64,000 bases of DNA from Catonia carolina (GCA_035578175.1 JAQMRL010000006.1:64340001-64404000), one strand, 5' to 3'; counted from the stretch's first letter, positions 31,431-43,068 are shown. Made by a program: numbers and translations. The notes: generated by a model not told the origin, from the letters alone.

Positions 31431-32575
31431 TATGTAATAAAATATGTTCAAACTGTTTAATTAGCCCTAAAAAGAAAACACCAAGAACCAGAATCTCACC
31501 ATGAATTTTGAGTAGGTAACGAATTCGTTTATTTGTTAAATATTATAAATGCATAGGTTTTAGGTCTAGCAAATCAAGTTTTACAAAAAATATTGTGCCA
31601 AAAAATATATTAGTAGGCCTAATCAGTCAGATAATGTCATAGGTGCTGAACATTTTTAAATGCTATGGCATTTGGTTCAAAATTTCCAGTTTATAACTAA
31701 ATAAAATAGAAGAAAACCCAACGGAAAATTTATAATCCGAAGAAAAATGAATATATACATAATATGTATATATTTGTATACATATATATATAAATAAACA
31801 AATATATTTGTATATATTTGTAATATTATTTGTAAATAATATTATTTACAAATATTATTTGGGAATGAAAAATATAAAAGATAACTAACCCTACGAGAAA
31901 GAGTAACATTCAGTTTTATGGACATACTATCTATAATAGATTAGAAAAAAGTTACGAAACAGTTATTTGATAGATTTAAACATTACAAAACACAGAATAG
32001 ACGGTTCATGAAAACTAAAAAAGATAGAGGAGAAGGTACTGTACGGGATGGAGCACGATGTGAATTTAGAAAAAAATTTAAAGAATTTGAGGGGTTCCAA
32101 GAGAAAGAGAAGACAATAAATTACACAAGATGGTCAGGAGAAAAGTGTTCAGTGAAAGGAATTAAAAAGGCATGGAAAGACAAAAAAATAAAACACCAGA
32201 CGTGAAAAAAATTAATTAATTAATTTGAATTTTGTATGATAAGGAATTAAATAACAACGCAGAAGATTTTTGCATTGTTACAGTAAATAATTTTTGAATA
32301 AATTTTAACTAAATACAATATCAAACAAATAAACGTTTTTGTTAATTATCTAACGTCGTACAGTGTTAAATCTAATAACAGCAAATGAATTTGCCAACGT
32401 GTTGAGAGTTAATATTTTATGAGAATACAATCTCGATTCTAAGCAAATCTACCTTTTACTTCAATACTTTAAAAAAAATGTAAACCGAATAAAATAACTA
32501 AGTAAAGGTTATTAATCATTTTACAAAAAGAATTGTTCTCTAATCGAGAGCTGTCATTTTTTATGTACAGATTAT
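31430..32575 (+). mobile_element. RTE-like element 3' region (family D), copy 3
   Basis: Best-preserved family D copy. A (TA)-rich stretch lies at 31745-31855. A C-terminal coding block follows at 31905-32205, then ~360 bases of 3' sequence. The site where copy 1 carries a T1 SINE is uninterrupted here (about 32448). Confidence 0.7.
31905..32205 (+). pseudogene. RTE-like ORF2 C-terminus (family D)
   Basis: The plus strand reads VTKQLFDRFKHYKTQNRRF, MKTKKDRGEGTVRDG, CEFRKKFKEFEGFQEKEK and ends GIKKAWKDKKIKHQT. This is the 'TK.IFD-F....W..E.KKD-..-R..FR.KI-F.GFQ-K' tail of RTE-type proteins found in many insect genomes. The frame is open from 32008 to its stop but lacks everything upstream. 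Confidence 0.7.
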
Positions 32576-34616
32576 TAATAAGAACGAACTAACATAGAGA
32601 GCCATTATTTGAGGAACAAATTTTCAAAACGTGTTTTGTCACATTTTTTCAGAAACTGAGTAATGTACTGGTCTGTCTATAACTTGATGGCCTCACTTAC
32701 TTCACAGTATAACTTGACATGACTAGATTGTCTAAAATCTCTAAGTTTTTTTTATTATTTTTTAAAAATTAGAACTATAATTTTGTTCTTGCTTCAGGAT
32801 TGTTAGCTAAATTTTGAAAAACTTATAAACATTATTTCTTTACTTAGTAATTATTTAAGTAATACTTAAGTAATTATTTAAGTAATCCTTAAGTAATTAT
32901 TTCTTTACTTTGTTTTCTAAGGTCTTTCTTTCAATAACGACGGTCACTGTCCGAGTCGATTTACCAGATCGTTTGTCAAAATCTTTGAATTCATTCATAT
33001 TTACAACTTAAAATACATTTAATACACTGAAAACTAACAAATAAAGTTTTAGATTTTTTTAAACAAAAACTGTAATAAACAATTAAACAGTAGGCACATA
33101 TAATAACCTATAAAATAAACCTATTAAAATAAACACCTACCACCCAATACTACCACAAATACCTACAACCTACTAAAATAAACAAATTTTTAAAACTAAA
33201 TGACAAAAAAATAGTCAACAAGTGTTATAAAACGTTTGTCAAGCTTACATTGAACCGACTGAATGAAGCCATTCAAGTGCCCGGGAAGGGTGAGTGGAGT
33301 GGCAACACTGTAAGGCAGGACGGGTGAAGGTACACGACTGCTTGATTTACTAGGAAGCTCGCAATATCATGGTTAATAGTATAACTGTTTCTGTCGGAGG
33401 TATTGGGTCATTGTCATAGTATACGGGTAGACAATTTTTTGACAAAGTGTAACAGAAACATTAATTTAAAAAAAATTTATTGGTTAGCGTAGAATTTACA
33501 TAAATAGATATTAAATGTAATAAATTATCTAAGAAATAATATTCCTCGATTTATGCACCATTTTTATGTCTATTAGAATTTGAGCTAAGATTTTTTTCGT
33601 GGTTTAACTTTCGTTTTAATTAAACTGTATAGGTTTCACCGCCTGGGTAAGTTTCTGGATTATAAACCTGATATTTTTTATAATTTCTTGATGAAAATTT
33701 AAATTTCAGCTTCTGAAAAGTAAATATGTATTGTTAGTATTTTACAGAATGAAACTTATGAATTGATAAACTATTTAAAAACCAACACAATGACTATTTT
33801 TTATTAATTTGTAATTTTAAACAAGAATTAACATGTTTCGGCAGGAGAATAAGTAATTTTGAATAGGCAATAAGAAGTGACCTTTATTTATCGTCCAATG
33901 CAGTCAGTTAGAGCTCGACCCAGTCTATCTCTGCAAACCGTAGCGTTTTGCGTTGTCCCTAACCTCAATCTATCTCAATAAACTGTACTATGGGTGCAAA
34001 CTGCATGTCCTTATGATCTCGTCCATACGCCAAAAAATCTCTGCAAACGCTTTTTATAAAACGTAACGCCCATAAATTAATAAACGTGAGCGTTACTTGT
34101 AATCTATACATAAAATTTCGGCACCTGTATAACTTCAAATATTCAACGCCTGCTATTTCTACTGGTCAGTGAGGTAAGCATTGTACCACCAGAGACATCT
34201 TTTTGTAAGCGCTGCTTAGCTTCTTATTACCATCCTGTGGAGGTTCGATTTTGAACACGGTTCATTGAGCACAGCTGTTGGGGCAATAAGTTGTATGGTG
34301 CAATTTTTATATATCTGATCCTTTGTAGCGCGGATGTAAAGTTCAGTAAGCGTAACAAAAAATTCAGCTCAGTTTTCGAAAAACTGCATTAAAATTTGAT
34401 TTATTTTATGGATTTTCTTGATATTTTGTGATATGTTAACATTCGCCAACAGAAATAGTTCAGATTATACTTTTTGTTCAGTTTTCCCTGTGGTACGTAT
34501 GAGTAAAATGCCAATCTCTCGTTCTAATTTATCAAATATTATTATCTGCTACCTGTTACGCATTACGTCAAATCGCAGTAAGCGTATCTGGACGTAGTTT
34601 CAAGAATTTTTTTTCG
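32576..34616. other. AT-rich DNA without recognised features
   Basis: Contains small local repeats (TAAGTAATTATTT three times at 32845-32905; CCTACTAAAATAAAC at 33120-33185). No gene or known element was identified. Confidence 0.5.
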
Positions 34617-35765
34617 TAATTCCTAATGTGTGTACGTTGCAATCTGTTCAATTCAGAACAATAAGCAACCCCATGACCCAATGAGATGAGAATGATGTGT
34701 ATGAAGTGTAAATGAGGTGTAGTCTTGTACACATTCAGGTCGACCATTCCTGAGTGAGTATGGTTAATTGAACCCCAACCATCAAAGAACACCGGTAACA
34801 ACTGTCTAGTACTCAAATCCGTATAAAAGTAACTAGAGTCTGTCTACGCTAAGAGTACTCCGATGTAGGCAACCAGAAACACGAGTGAGCATGCGCATTA
34901 ATTAAAAATAAGCACAGCATGATCAAAAAAAATGCCATACAACACTAATTCGCTCAAAGCTTAATATTATAATGAAAACATTATTTTTCGTTACATTATT
35001 TACTATTATTACATCATTATTTGTGATTAGTAGGTTTTTAATAAAGACTCAGTTTTATTTTTGGTCACAAGTAATAACATAAGACTAATGTGCTTGAATT
35101 ATAACAGGGGAGTAAACAATTCCAGTCATTCGTTGTTTATCATTTCAGATCGTTTACTTCGTATCATTAAAATTAATATCTGTGACTAGTTTAATACAAC
35201 TGTTTGCACTTGCCCGTGTTGAACTCATTTTTTGTTTCATTAGTTATCTTTTGGTATCGTATCGGTTCGTTTCGATTTTTTTCGTAGACTGAAGTTGAAA
35301 AGTTTTGTAAGCTGTGTTTTGTTAACATGCGTGCTAGTGAATGCGTTGAGTTTTTGAAACATAAAAGCGGCAACAATTAAAAAGTAGAAAAAATTGTTTT
35401 GTTAAATGTAACGGTTAAAATAATTAATTAAGGAGTCACTTTATAAAACTACAATAATTACACGTAATCTGAACGGTATAATTGAAATCGCTTAAAGGAT
35501 TACGTTTATTTTAGCTGAATGTAGATGTTTTTATGATGGAACGTATTTGTCTCCGCCTGACTAATTGTCAGGCAGAAAGGTAGATACGCGCCAAATAAAG
35601 TAAAACTTTCGTTTACAATCTATAGGCGCTTGCCTTACGCAGAGTACTCTTACAGTAGACAGACTATACCTCTACTAGGATTTGAACCAGGAACCTTCGT
35701 CTCCGAAAATCAGTTGTTAAACAGCTGATTTTGGCGACGACTTTACCGCTAGACCTACCCGGTGG
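34617..35765 (-). mobile_element. tRNA-headed SINE family S2, split by a MITE
   Basis: SINE body at 34617-34833 and tRNA-like head at 35669-35765 (minus: CACCGGGTAGGTCTAGCGG, A-box-like, and GGTTCAAATCC, B-box-like). Removing 34836-35668 restores the collinear SINE seen at 18235-18533. Confidence 0.8.
34836..35666. mobile_element. 831-bp TA-flanked MITE inside the S2 SINE
   Basis: Terminal inverted repeats of about 25 bases: GAGTCTGTCTACGCTAAGAG at 34836 and TAGTCTGTCTACTGTAAGAG inverted from 35666, with TA at 34834-34835 and 35667-35668. The interior is AT-rich with no transposase. TA duplication fits the Tc1/mariner class. Confidence 0.8.
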
Positions 35766-35769
35766 GTTA

Positions 35770-36055
35770 GTTTCAAGAAATGAACTCATTTCTATACAAC
35801 TATTTGCACATCAGATTTGGTGATTTATCAAATCAATAATAAACCTCCTATTACATGCTACTTTTCCCTTATATTCATATAGGTCAAGAGAAAGTGTGAA
35901 TTTAGGTTTTGTTCTTCATTGTTTTCACTGGTAGGAAAAAGTTGTGTGAGTGGTTTGTGATTTTTCAGAGAACATTATAAAATCACCACTTCCCCAATAA
36001 ACCATCAAAATAACGCTTAACTTGTGTCATATATATCCCATTTACAAATTCCTTC
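35770..36055. repeat. Family A edge fragment
   Basis: TTCATATAGGTCAAGAGAAAGT at about 35875-35896 and GTTGTGTGAGTGG at 35940 match both ends of family A with the interior missing. The rest is unremarkable. Confidence 0.5.
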
Positions 36056-36440
36056 AGGTTGGGACCTAGACAAGTCCTCCTACATGTCTTATCATTAAAC
36101 TATCTCTCCTGCATTACTCTCATTGCATCACAAATTTTCCCCAAATCATTCATAATAATTCCATCCATCTAGACTTAGTCTACCCCTTGGTCTATTTCCC
36201 TCTATTTTGTAATTACAGTATCCTTTTCGGCCATCTACTCTCCACAACCGACTGACTTGACCAAATTAATAAAGCATTTTCTGTCCAACCTTCTTTAACA
36301 GACTCCCCATTTCCATTTTCTTCTAATTACATAATTTCTTATTCTATCCCTTCTTGTCTTCCCCACCATACTCCTCCTCTTGAACTTCATCTCTGCCACC
36401 TAAACTCTACTCTCAACCTTCTTTAACCCAGTCCGTAAGT
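36056..36440 (-). pseudogene. RTE-like non-LTR C-terminal relic
   Basis: The minus strand reads MESLLKKVGQKMLY, FGQVSRL, then GNRPRGRLSLDGW and TCRRTCLGP. These follow the conserved order 'LLK.V...L.-WFGHV.RM', 'G.RP.GRPR..W.DG' and 'R..R..LV..PN' of RTE-type tails. Frames shift between blocks. Confidence 0.55.
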
Positions 36441-36597
36441 TAAAATTACCTTAAAGTAGGCATTATAAATAACATTTTTACATTGCATTGGGTCCAGGCT
36501 AAGCCTCTCACACTTTGAAAGAAACCACTTCTCACTGCACCATTTTACTAAACACTTTTTCCAATTTTCCATTACATTAGAAAACAGTCACTATGTA

Positions 36598-37489
36598 CGA
36601 GAGGGGACCCAAAAGAAACCGGACTGAGAGTGCGGTGCCAATCGTAGGCATAGTAGAGAGTTCTCCCGCTAGATGGAGCTAGTAGAGACCTTCAATAACT
36701 AGCCGCCTATACGGCATCAGTTTATAAGTTACTGTTTCATCATAGTGCTGTGTTTTTCTTATTGTGTCGTTTTCCGTCTGCAACGTCGTTACGGCAGATT
36801 TAAAAAAACAAAGTATGATTGAAATTTTGTTTCCTGCTTGAAAAATTGACAACGGAAGCTTACCAAATGCTTGAACAGGCTTTCAACGAGGATGCTATGA
36901 GCCGTTCAAAAGTTTTTGAGTATTTTGGGTGCTTTAAACGTGGTGTGATGAGTGTTTAAGGTCATGTTCACTCTGGGCGTTCTTCAATTGAGGTGTTGGA
37001 GGATCAACCAGTTTCGTCGTTTCACGATTGATGAAATTTCCGAAGAAACAATCTTGAGTTGGAGCTCATGTGAGGAGATTTTGACTGTAGATTTGCAAAT
37101 GAGATGTGTTGCCGCTAAATTTGTTCATCGCCTTCTCAAACAATATCAACAAAACATTCGATTGAGAATGAGCCAGGGCTTGAAAAACGAGATTGAAAAT
37201 GATCTAAACTTTGTGACCAAAGTCGTTACAGGTGATGAGATTTGGTATGACCCAGAAACCAAGCATCAAGCTAGTGGAAGATTGACTTGATGATGCTTAA
37301 TGACGTCGCACGCGAAACATGACAATGAGAGAAACACAACACTACAATCAAACGTAAACTTACAAACTGACGCCGTCTAGGCAGTTGTTTGTTGAAGATG
37401 TCTACTAGCTCCACCTACCGGGAGAACTCTCTACTACGTCTATGAGTGAAAGTGCTCTTTCAGTCCGATTACTTTTTGATCCTTCCTCG
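36598..37489 (+). mobile_element. Internally deleted mariner with ~200-bp terminal inverted repeats
   Basis: TA at 36596-36597 and 37490-37491. The ends start CGAGAGGGGACCCAAAAG and, inverted from 37489, CGAGGAAGGATCAAAAAG. The similarity continues inward for about 200 bases (GTAGAGAGTTCTCCCG and GTGCTGTGTTTTTCT-like blocks recur inverted), unusually long for mariner. Confidence 0.8.
36855..37290 (+). pseudogene. Mariner transposase remnant, catalytic half deleted
   Basis: Readable blocks: YQMLEQAFNEDAMSRSKVFE (helix-turn-helix head), SVHSGRSS-like linker in broken frame, KFVHRLLKQYQQ, VVTGDEIWYDPETKHQ (first catalytic Asp in TGDE) and then an abrupt end. The second and third catalytic positions are missing because the deletion joins this point to the right terminal repeat. 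Confidence 0.8.
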
Positions 37490-39220
37490 TACTTAAATTC
37501 TTTAACTTCCTCCAGTACCTTACTCACTAAGCTTCATTTCATACCCCTGCCTTACCTCCTCATATCTCTATAATTTAAAATACATATCTATACAATTGAA
37601 ATTATTTTGTCGTGCAGTCACTTACTTGGCGCAAATGATCACTTGAATAAGTTTTATTCATTGGTAGCTCTTTGAAAATTAAATATATTGTTAAAAACCC
37701 ATTAGGTAGTCTCTAGTATTTGTCAATTTTCATTGTGTTATCAAAAACTCTTCCATATTTTCTTTTATAGTGATGCGTTTCTTTTGTCTTGCTCATTAAA
37801 TCATTAATTGATCATTAGATCGGTGATTTTTTTAATTCTGACTGATTGCAGTGCTTTTTATGAGTATTAATAATTGCCATGATTGGTCTATTTGTACAAT
37901 CTGTTGATATTATATTTTCTCTGAATACCTCTCATTTACTGTTGATATTTTTATCATGTTTACCAGTTTTTTGAGAGTCTTCAGTTAAGATAATGTTCAC
38001 AGAACAGATGTTTGTTTTCGCTCAAGATAGTGAAGTTACAAATTCCGCCATAATGTTTGTATGCATTTTATTCTTTATTCTGACTGATATCTCGCTCTGT
38101 TACTTTCATTATCGTTCCATTCATCATTTTATATCGTTTTTGAAAAACTTTTTATTTTTATCACATGCATGTTTAATTGCTCATATTTGTTAATTACAGA
38201 CTGCTACCATATCATTTATGGTATTATAATCAACGTTTTATAGAATGTGGCCATTGTAGACCTTGTAAAGTAATTCTAAAAATTTCTGAAACATTTTGTA
38301 GTCCATGTTGTCAACATTCTATCACTTTAGAGTTTTTCATTTTTCTCTGTCCATCTTGCTTTTTTCATTGGTTGAAAACCTTCAAGTGAGTAATTATAAT
38401 ATTTGGTTCGGTCCATTATATTTCCTCGGTTTAGCTTTCTCAGTAACCATTTTATTATTTTCCATATTGTTTCTTCAAGTGATGTGTGGTTGTTGGATGT
38501 TCAATATGTATTTGGTATTCCAAGGAAATTTGTAGTCCAGCTTTTTTATTATTGTTTTGTTTGATAATCGAATTGTTCTGCTTGAGTGACATCTTGTTCG
38601 GGTTATTTTCATTGTCTTGTATTCATAATCAACTTTTTATGTCACCATATACTTTACATTTACTATTCTTTGTGAACTTAAGTACTTTGTTGTTTTACAA
38701 CTGCCATTCTTTTTTATTTTTATTGTTAGTATGTGCAATTCAGATGTTTTGCAGTGTTAGACTTAGCATGATAGACTCTCGACCTATTAACAAAAAAACC
38801 ATGTTATTAACCAATTACTAAAATAGGTTCTTACCTATTTTAACTTTTAAAGGAATATTTACCATAAAAACGACTTTTTATAAATATTTTTGGTGCTTTT
38901 CTATAATTGGTTGGGGGGGGGGGGCTATGCAATTTTACTTAAATTCTTCATTTATTGTTTATTTTTTATTTGAACGTTCTTTGAATATGCTTCTACTTAC
39001 ATTTCAAGTTAACTTCCGATGGCCATAAATTCTGAATTGCGGCCTAATCACTGTAAGTGGACCATTACCGGCCCAAGATGCCACTGGAACTCTGCAAGGT
39101 GTGATTCCAAATCTGCCCGGCTGTATTGCCGTGCCTTTTGTTAAGCTACATTAACACTTCCTCATAATCGATCAATAGAGTAGCCTACATTCATGCTGGT
39201 TTCTAAATCAACATGATTAA
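37490..39220. other. T-rich DNA of unknown origin
   Basis: Several overlapping plus-strand frames of 60-110 codons are hydrophobic only because the strand is T-rich. Minus-strand readings (e.g. MDYKMFQKFLELLYKVY near 38260-38310) hint at an old reverse transcriptase but are too weak to assign. A 12-base G-run lies at 38913-38924. Confidence 0.4.
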
Positions 39221-39350
39221 ATTTGTAACAAATGGGTTATTGAGTAGATTCGAATCCCACTCAGGCATGGCATATTTTTATGTTACAAAAAATCATTTCA
39301 TCCCAACATAGTACGGCCCAACGTCGTTGATGACCATGCAGTTGATGTGA
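39221..39350 (+). mobile_element. SINE family T1, 5'-truncated
   Basis: Starts in the B-box-like GATTCGAATCCCACTC, continues GGCATGGCATATTTTTATG, ATCATTTCATC and GATGACC, matching the 3' two thirds of the SINE at 43450-43603. Confidence 0.7.
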
Positions 39351-39539
39351 AATTGGTAACAAGTTGTGATAAAATGCTGGCTTAGTTGTTTTCATTTTTT
39401 ATAATAATAAATGAATAAAAAGAAAAAAAAGCCAAGTGTTTTTGACAGGACTAGTAAAGGTTTTGTTTTTTAATGAGCATATGTTTTGTGTTGTTTTTAA
39501 TTGAAATATATTAATGATTATTGGATGCATGAAATTGCA

Positions 39540-39932
39540 AGATATGTCGAGTTCTATATTTTGGCACCCAGTGTAGTGGCTAATTATTTAATTTCAAATT
39601 ACTTAATACTCACAATTTTTTTCAAAATGGCATAAATAGAACTTAGATCCGGTAAGAAATTATCTGAAGAATTAAGTTGTAATAGTAATAGTGATAGTGA
39701 ATCTGATAGATAGGAAAAACACCAGCGGAATCAATCAGATGATAGGATAGGTCAATTTATTAAAATGATAGCAAATATGCATACAAACATGAACACAAAA
39801 ATATCTAAAATACAAACAGAATTAAAAGCGGATTTTAAATCAGAAATATCAAAATTACATAACACAATACTGATCTTGAATCAAAAATATCTCAAAAATG
39901 TCTAATCTACAAACAGATTTGACTAACCAAAA
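39540..39932 (+). mobile_element. Possible 5' leader and gag start of an LTR retroelement
   Basis: TTTTGGCACCCAGTGTAGTGG at 39558 resembles the primer-binding site and leader that follow a 5' LTR. About 60 bases on, a broken frame reads KKLSEELSCNSNSDSESD, then NMHTNMNTKISKIQTELK and DFKSEISKLHNTI, a coiled-coil-like head as in many gag proteins. No LTR pair, protease or polymerase is visible, and the element is cut by the pogo-like end at 39935. Low confidence. Confidence 0.35.
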
Positions 39933-39934
39933 TA

Positions 39935-40018
39935 CAGTTCCTCGTTATCCGCGGGGGTTACGTTCCGGAGGGTTACCGCGGTTCGTAAAACCGCGGATAA
40001 TGATATCTTACATCATTC
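39935..40018 (+). mobile_element. Pogo/Tigger-type terminal fragment
   Basis: After TA comes CAGTTCCTCGTTATCCGCGG, a terminal sequence typical of Tigger-like elements, ending in an inverted CCGCGGATAATG that can pair with TTATCCGCGG. It stops at the outer edge of the 3-kb palindrome; no matching right end was found. Confidence 0.6.
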
Positions 40019-40552
40019 CGAAAAGTATTAGTTATTTAAAAAATTAGAAATGTTTTCTGAAATGGTTTTACTTATATTGCTTTATATGGTGTCCGCTTAA
40101 TATAGCTTCTCTTTGCGGGAGGCCATCAAGTAGACAGACAGTATGTCATATTATATACCAAAAATTAAAAAAAACACATGATAAGGATACTAAATAAAAC
40201 AATAATTTGGTGACTGACATTCCACGATATTTCACAAAACTGCCCATAGCCTCCACATGTCTAATTCAATTTTACGTGATATGCCATTCATTGTACATTC
40301 TGTCTTGTAAGCATAATAACATAGTACATATTTGAAATCCTCTATAAAGTAGATGCTATAGGCAGTAACAGTTTTTAGTCATTTTCTTGAAGATTTAACC
40401 GGATATTCTTTTACATAATTACACAATTATTTGGATACATAATTCAACCCAAGACAACTTGGGTAAACCGCCGTAAAGCAATGTAAGCGTATGAAATAAA
40501 AATATTGCCCAAATATTAAAAAAAATCAAATAATATATTTTTATAAACTAAT

Positions 40553-40955
40553 TAGCTGCCCCTAACAGGCAGGTGGAGTGTCAAATTATTTACACTCAAT
40601 CTGTTAGTTGTAGGGCTAAAATAAATAGTTCTGTTTCTTATCACATGGTCAGCCAATTAAATGACTGAATCATTTAAGAACAGAAGAGGTAGAGGTGTAA
40701 AAGACACTAATCAGAGTTATCTCCTCTGAAAGTAATGAATTTCATTATACAGCCAGAACCTGTGGTGAATGAAGTGAAGGTGTCTTTTGCAGAGTGGAAA
40801 ATATGTGCTTTTCAGAGGGCCCGGCATGCTGATAAGCGTATTTTTCCACTCAGTGAGGAAGGCAATGGTAACAAACCTCACTCCTCGATTTACTTAGTAA
40901 AACCTCTACAGGTTCAAACCAGCTTTACGGCTGATGACCTTAACAACAACAAACT
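40553..40955 (+). mobile_element. SINE family N in the left palindrome arm
   Basis: Full-length: CTGCCCCTAACAGGCAGG, GTTCTGTTTCTTATCACATGG, ATGAATTTCATTATACAGCC, AGGTTCAAACCAGC, CTTAACAACAACAA. Contains a 78-codon frame starting at the internal ATG (40735-40971) that is also open in other copies. Confidence 0.85.
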
Positions 40956-41359
40956 AATTAGACATAATTAACAAGGTAATATAAGGCACGTCATGATTAC
41001 GATGGTTTCAACCGACGCACGATCAGCTGAATGCAGATAACGAGAAAGATTCAAGACAGCAGGCCACAGTAACCCTGCACTCGGTAAGGGCGTGCAGTCG
41101 AGTGGCATATGGTGACAGATAAACAGAGAGCAAAGGTGTGATCCACGAAAAGCAGTACGCACAGTACTTTCAATGACTACAGATTTTTTAAAAATTTTAT
41201 TTTGATCTTTTTATTAATAGTCGCCATAGCAACATTATAAAAGTCCGTTGCTTAGTGATAATGAATGAATATTTTCTTAGTGTCGTCTGGGCAATTAATC
41301 GTAATGGTTCTTCCGAACTGTCTCCTTTACATAGCCGCGGCGGCCGTTATTATTCATCA

Positions 41360-41715
41360 ATAAACTCATGACCAATAACTCACTGATGACCACCACCGGC
41401 CATTAATGGCATAATACGTTGGGGGTTTATACGATGGTAGGTGTGAGACATCGCGTTTGAATGTGTATATGTTTGTGTGTGTGTGTGTGTACCACCATCA
41501 CACAATCCATTCCACACGTACACCCCGGTGAAGTGGTACACAAATCCCCTGCAGAATTGGCATGATGGTTCAGCCCTTAGCCATCCCCAGCACCTCCAAT
41601 ATCTACAGGTTCAATGTATACCACTTCTCCAAAATGCACCTGTGGAGGTGGATTCTGTGGTGGTGGGGGTGGTGGTGGTGGTGCTGCTGCTCCTCCTCGT
41701 GGGAAGGTCCAAAGA
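41360..41715. other. Palindrome spacer: GC-rich, (GGT)n/(CCA)n tract
   Basis: Single-copy sequence with (TG)n at 41473-41490 and a G-rich GGTGGTGGGGGTGGTGG tract at 41660-41685 that could form a quadruplex. On the minus strand it reads APPPPPPPPQNPPPQ followed by VHFGEVVYIEPVDIGG and a stop. This may be a fragment of a proline-rich coding exon but has no independent support. Confidence 0.5.
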
Positions 41716-42115
41716 TGATGAATAATAATGGCGGCCGCGGCTATGTAAAGGAGAGAATTCGGTAGAACCATAACGATTAATTGCCCAGACGACACTAAGA
41801 AAATATTCATTCATTATCACTAAGCAACGGACTTTTATAATGTTGCTATGGCGACTATTAATAAAAAGAACAAAATAAAATTTTTAAAAAATCTGTAGTC
41901 ATTGAAAGTACTGTGCGTACTGCTTTTCGTGGATCACACCTTTGCTCTCTGTTTATCTGTCCCCATATGCCACTTGACTGCACGCCCTTACCGAGTGCAG
42001 GGTTACTGTGGCCTGCTGTCTTGAATCTTTCTCGTTATCTGCATTCAGCTGATTGTGCGTCGGTTGAAACCATCGTAATCATGACGTGCCTTATATTACC
42101 TTGTTAATTATGTCT

Positions 42116-42530
42116 AATTAGTTTGTTGTTGTTAAGGTCATCAGCCGAAAAGCTGGTTTGAACCTGTAGAGGTTTTACTAAGTAAAACGAGGAGTGAGGT
42201 TTGTTACCATTGCTTTCCTCACTGAGTGGAAAAATACGCTTATCAGCATGCCGGGCCCTCTGAAAAGCACATATTTTCCACTCTGCAAATGACACCTTCA
42301 CTTCATTCACCACAGGTTCTGGCTGTATAATGAAATTCATTACTTTCAGAGGAGATAACTCTGATTAGTGGCTTTTACACCTCTACCTCTTCTGTTCTTA
42401 AATGATTCAGTCATTTAATTGGCTGACCATGTGATAAGAAACAGAACTATTTATTTTAGCCCTACAACTAACAGATTGAGTGTAAATAATTTGACACTCC
42501 ACCTGCCTGTTAGGGGCAGCTAATTAGTTT
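42116..42530 (-). mobile_element. SINE family N in the right palindrome arm
   Basis: Mirror copy of 40553-40955, almost identical, with the same open 78-codon frame on the minus strand (42104-42340). Confidence 0.85.
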
Positions 42531-43068
42531 ATAAAAATATATTATTTGATTTTTTTTAATATTTGGGCAATATTTTTATTTCATACGCTTACATTGCTTT
42601 ACGGCGGTTTACCCAAGTTGTCTTGGGTTGAATTATGTATCCAAATAATTGTGTAATTATGTAAAAGAATATCCGGTTAAATCTTCAAGAAAATGACTAA
42701 AAACTGTTACTGCCTATAGCATCTACTTTATAGAGGATTTCAAATATGTACTATGTTATTATGCTTACAAGACAGAATGTACAATGAATGGCATATCACG
42801 TAAAATTGAATTAGACATGTGGAGGCTATGGGCAGTTTTGTGAAATATCGTGGAATGTCAGTCACCAAATTATTGTTTTATTTAGTATCCTTATCATGTG
42901 TTTTTTTTTAATTTTTGGTATTTAATATGACATACTGTCTGTCTACTTGATGGCCTCCCGCAAAGAGAAGCTATATTAAGCGGACACCATATAAAGCAAT
43001 ATAAGTAAAACCATTTCAGAAAACATTTCTAATTTTTTTAAATAACTAATACTTTTCGGAATGATGTA

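Larger units (their letters stand above)
40019..43068. repeat. 3-kb inverted repeat (arms ~1.34 kb, spacer ~356 bp)
   Basis: Left arm 40019-41359 and right arm 41716-43068 are inverted copies differing at only a few positions by eye (for example around 41015-41100 versus 41985-42065), about 98-99% identical. Each arm holds the same SINE N copy and the same anonymous DNA. The arms end inward near GCGGCCG (NotI-like) sequences and outward at TACATCATTCC. No target-site duplication was recognised. It could be a fold-back element, a recent inverted duplication or an assembly artefact. Confidence 0.9.

Noticed and set aside
38177..38821. Chain of plus-strand hydrophobic frames resembling a multi-pass membrane protein
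   Set aside because: The strand is very T-rich, so Phe/Leu/Ser-rich frames are expected by chance; frames overlap in different phases and no splice pattern links them.
40735..40971. 78-codon frame repeated at 42104-42340, 50218-50448 and 57770-57997
   Set aside because: Considered as a host gene family; rejected as a gene because each lies inside a SINE N copy with its own target duplication. Kept as a finding about the SINE.
40019..43068. Palindrome as a pure sequencing artefact
   Set aside because: A missed-adapter chimera would give near-identical arms with almost no spacer; here the arms carry scattered real differences and a 356-base unique spacer. Not fully excluded, hence the suggested long-read check.
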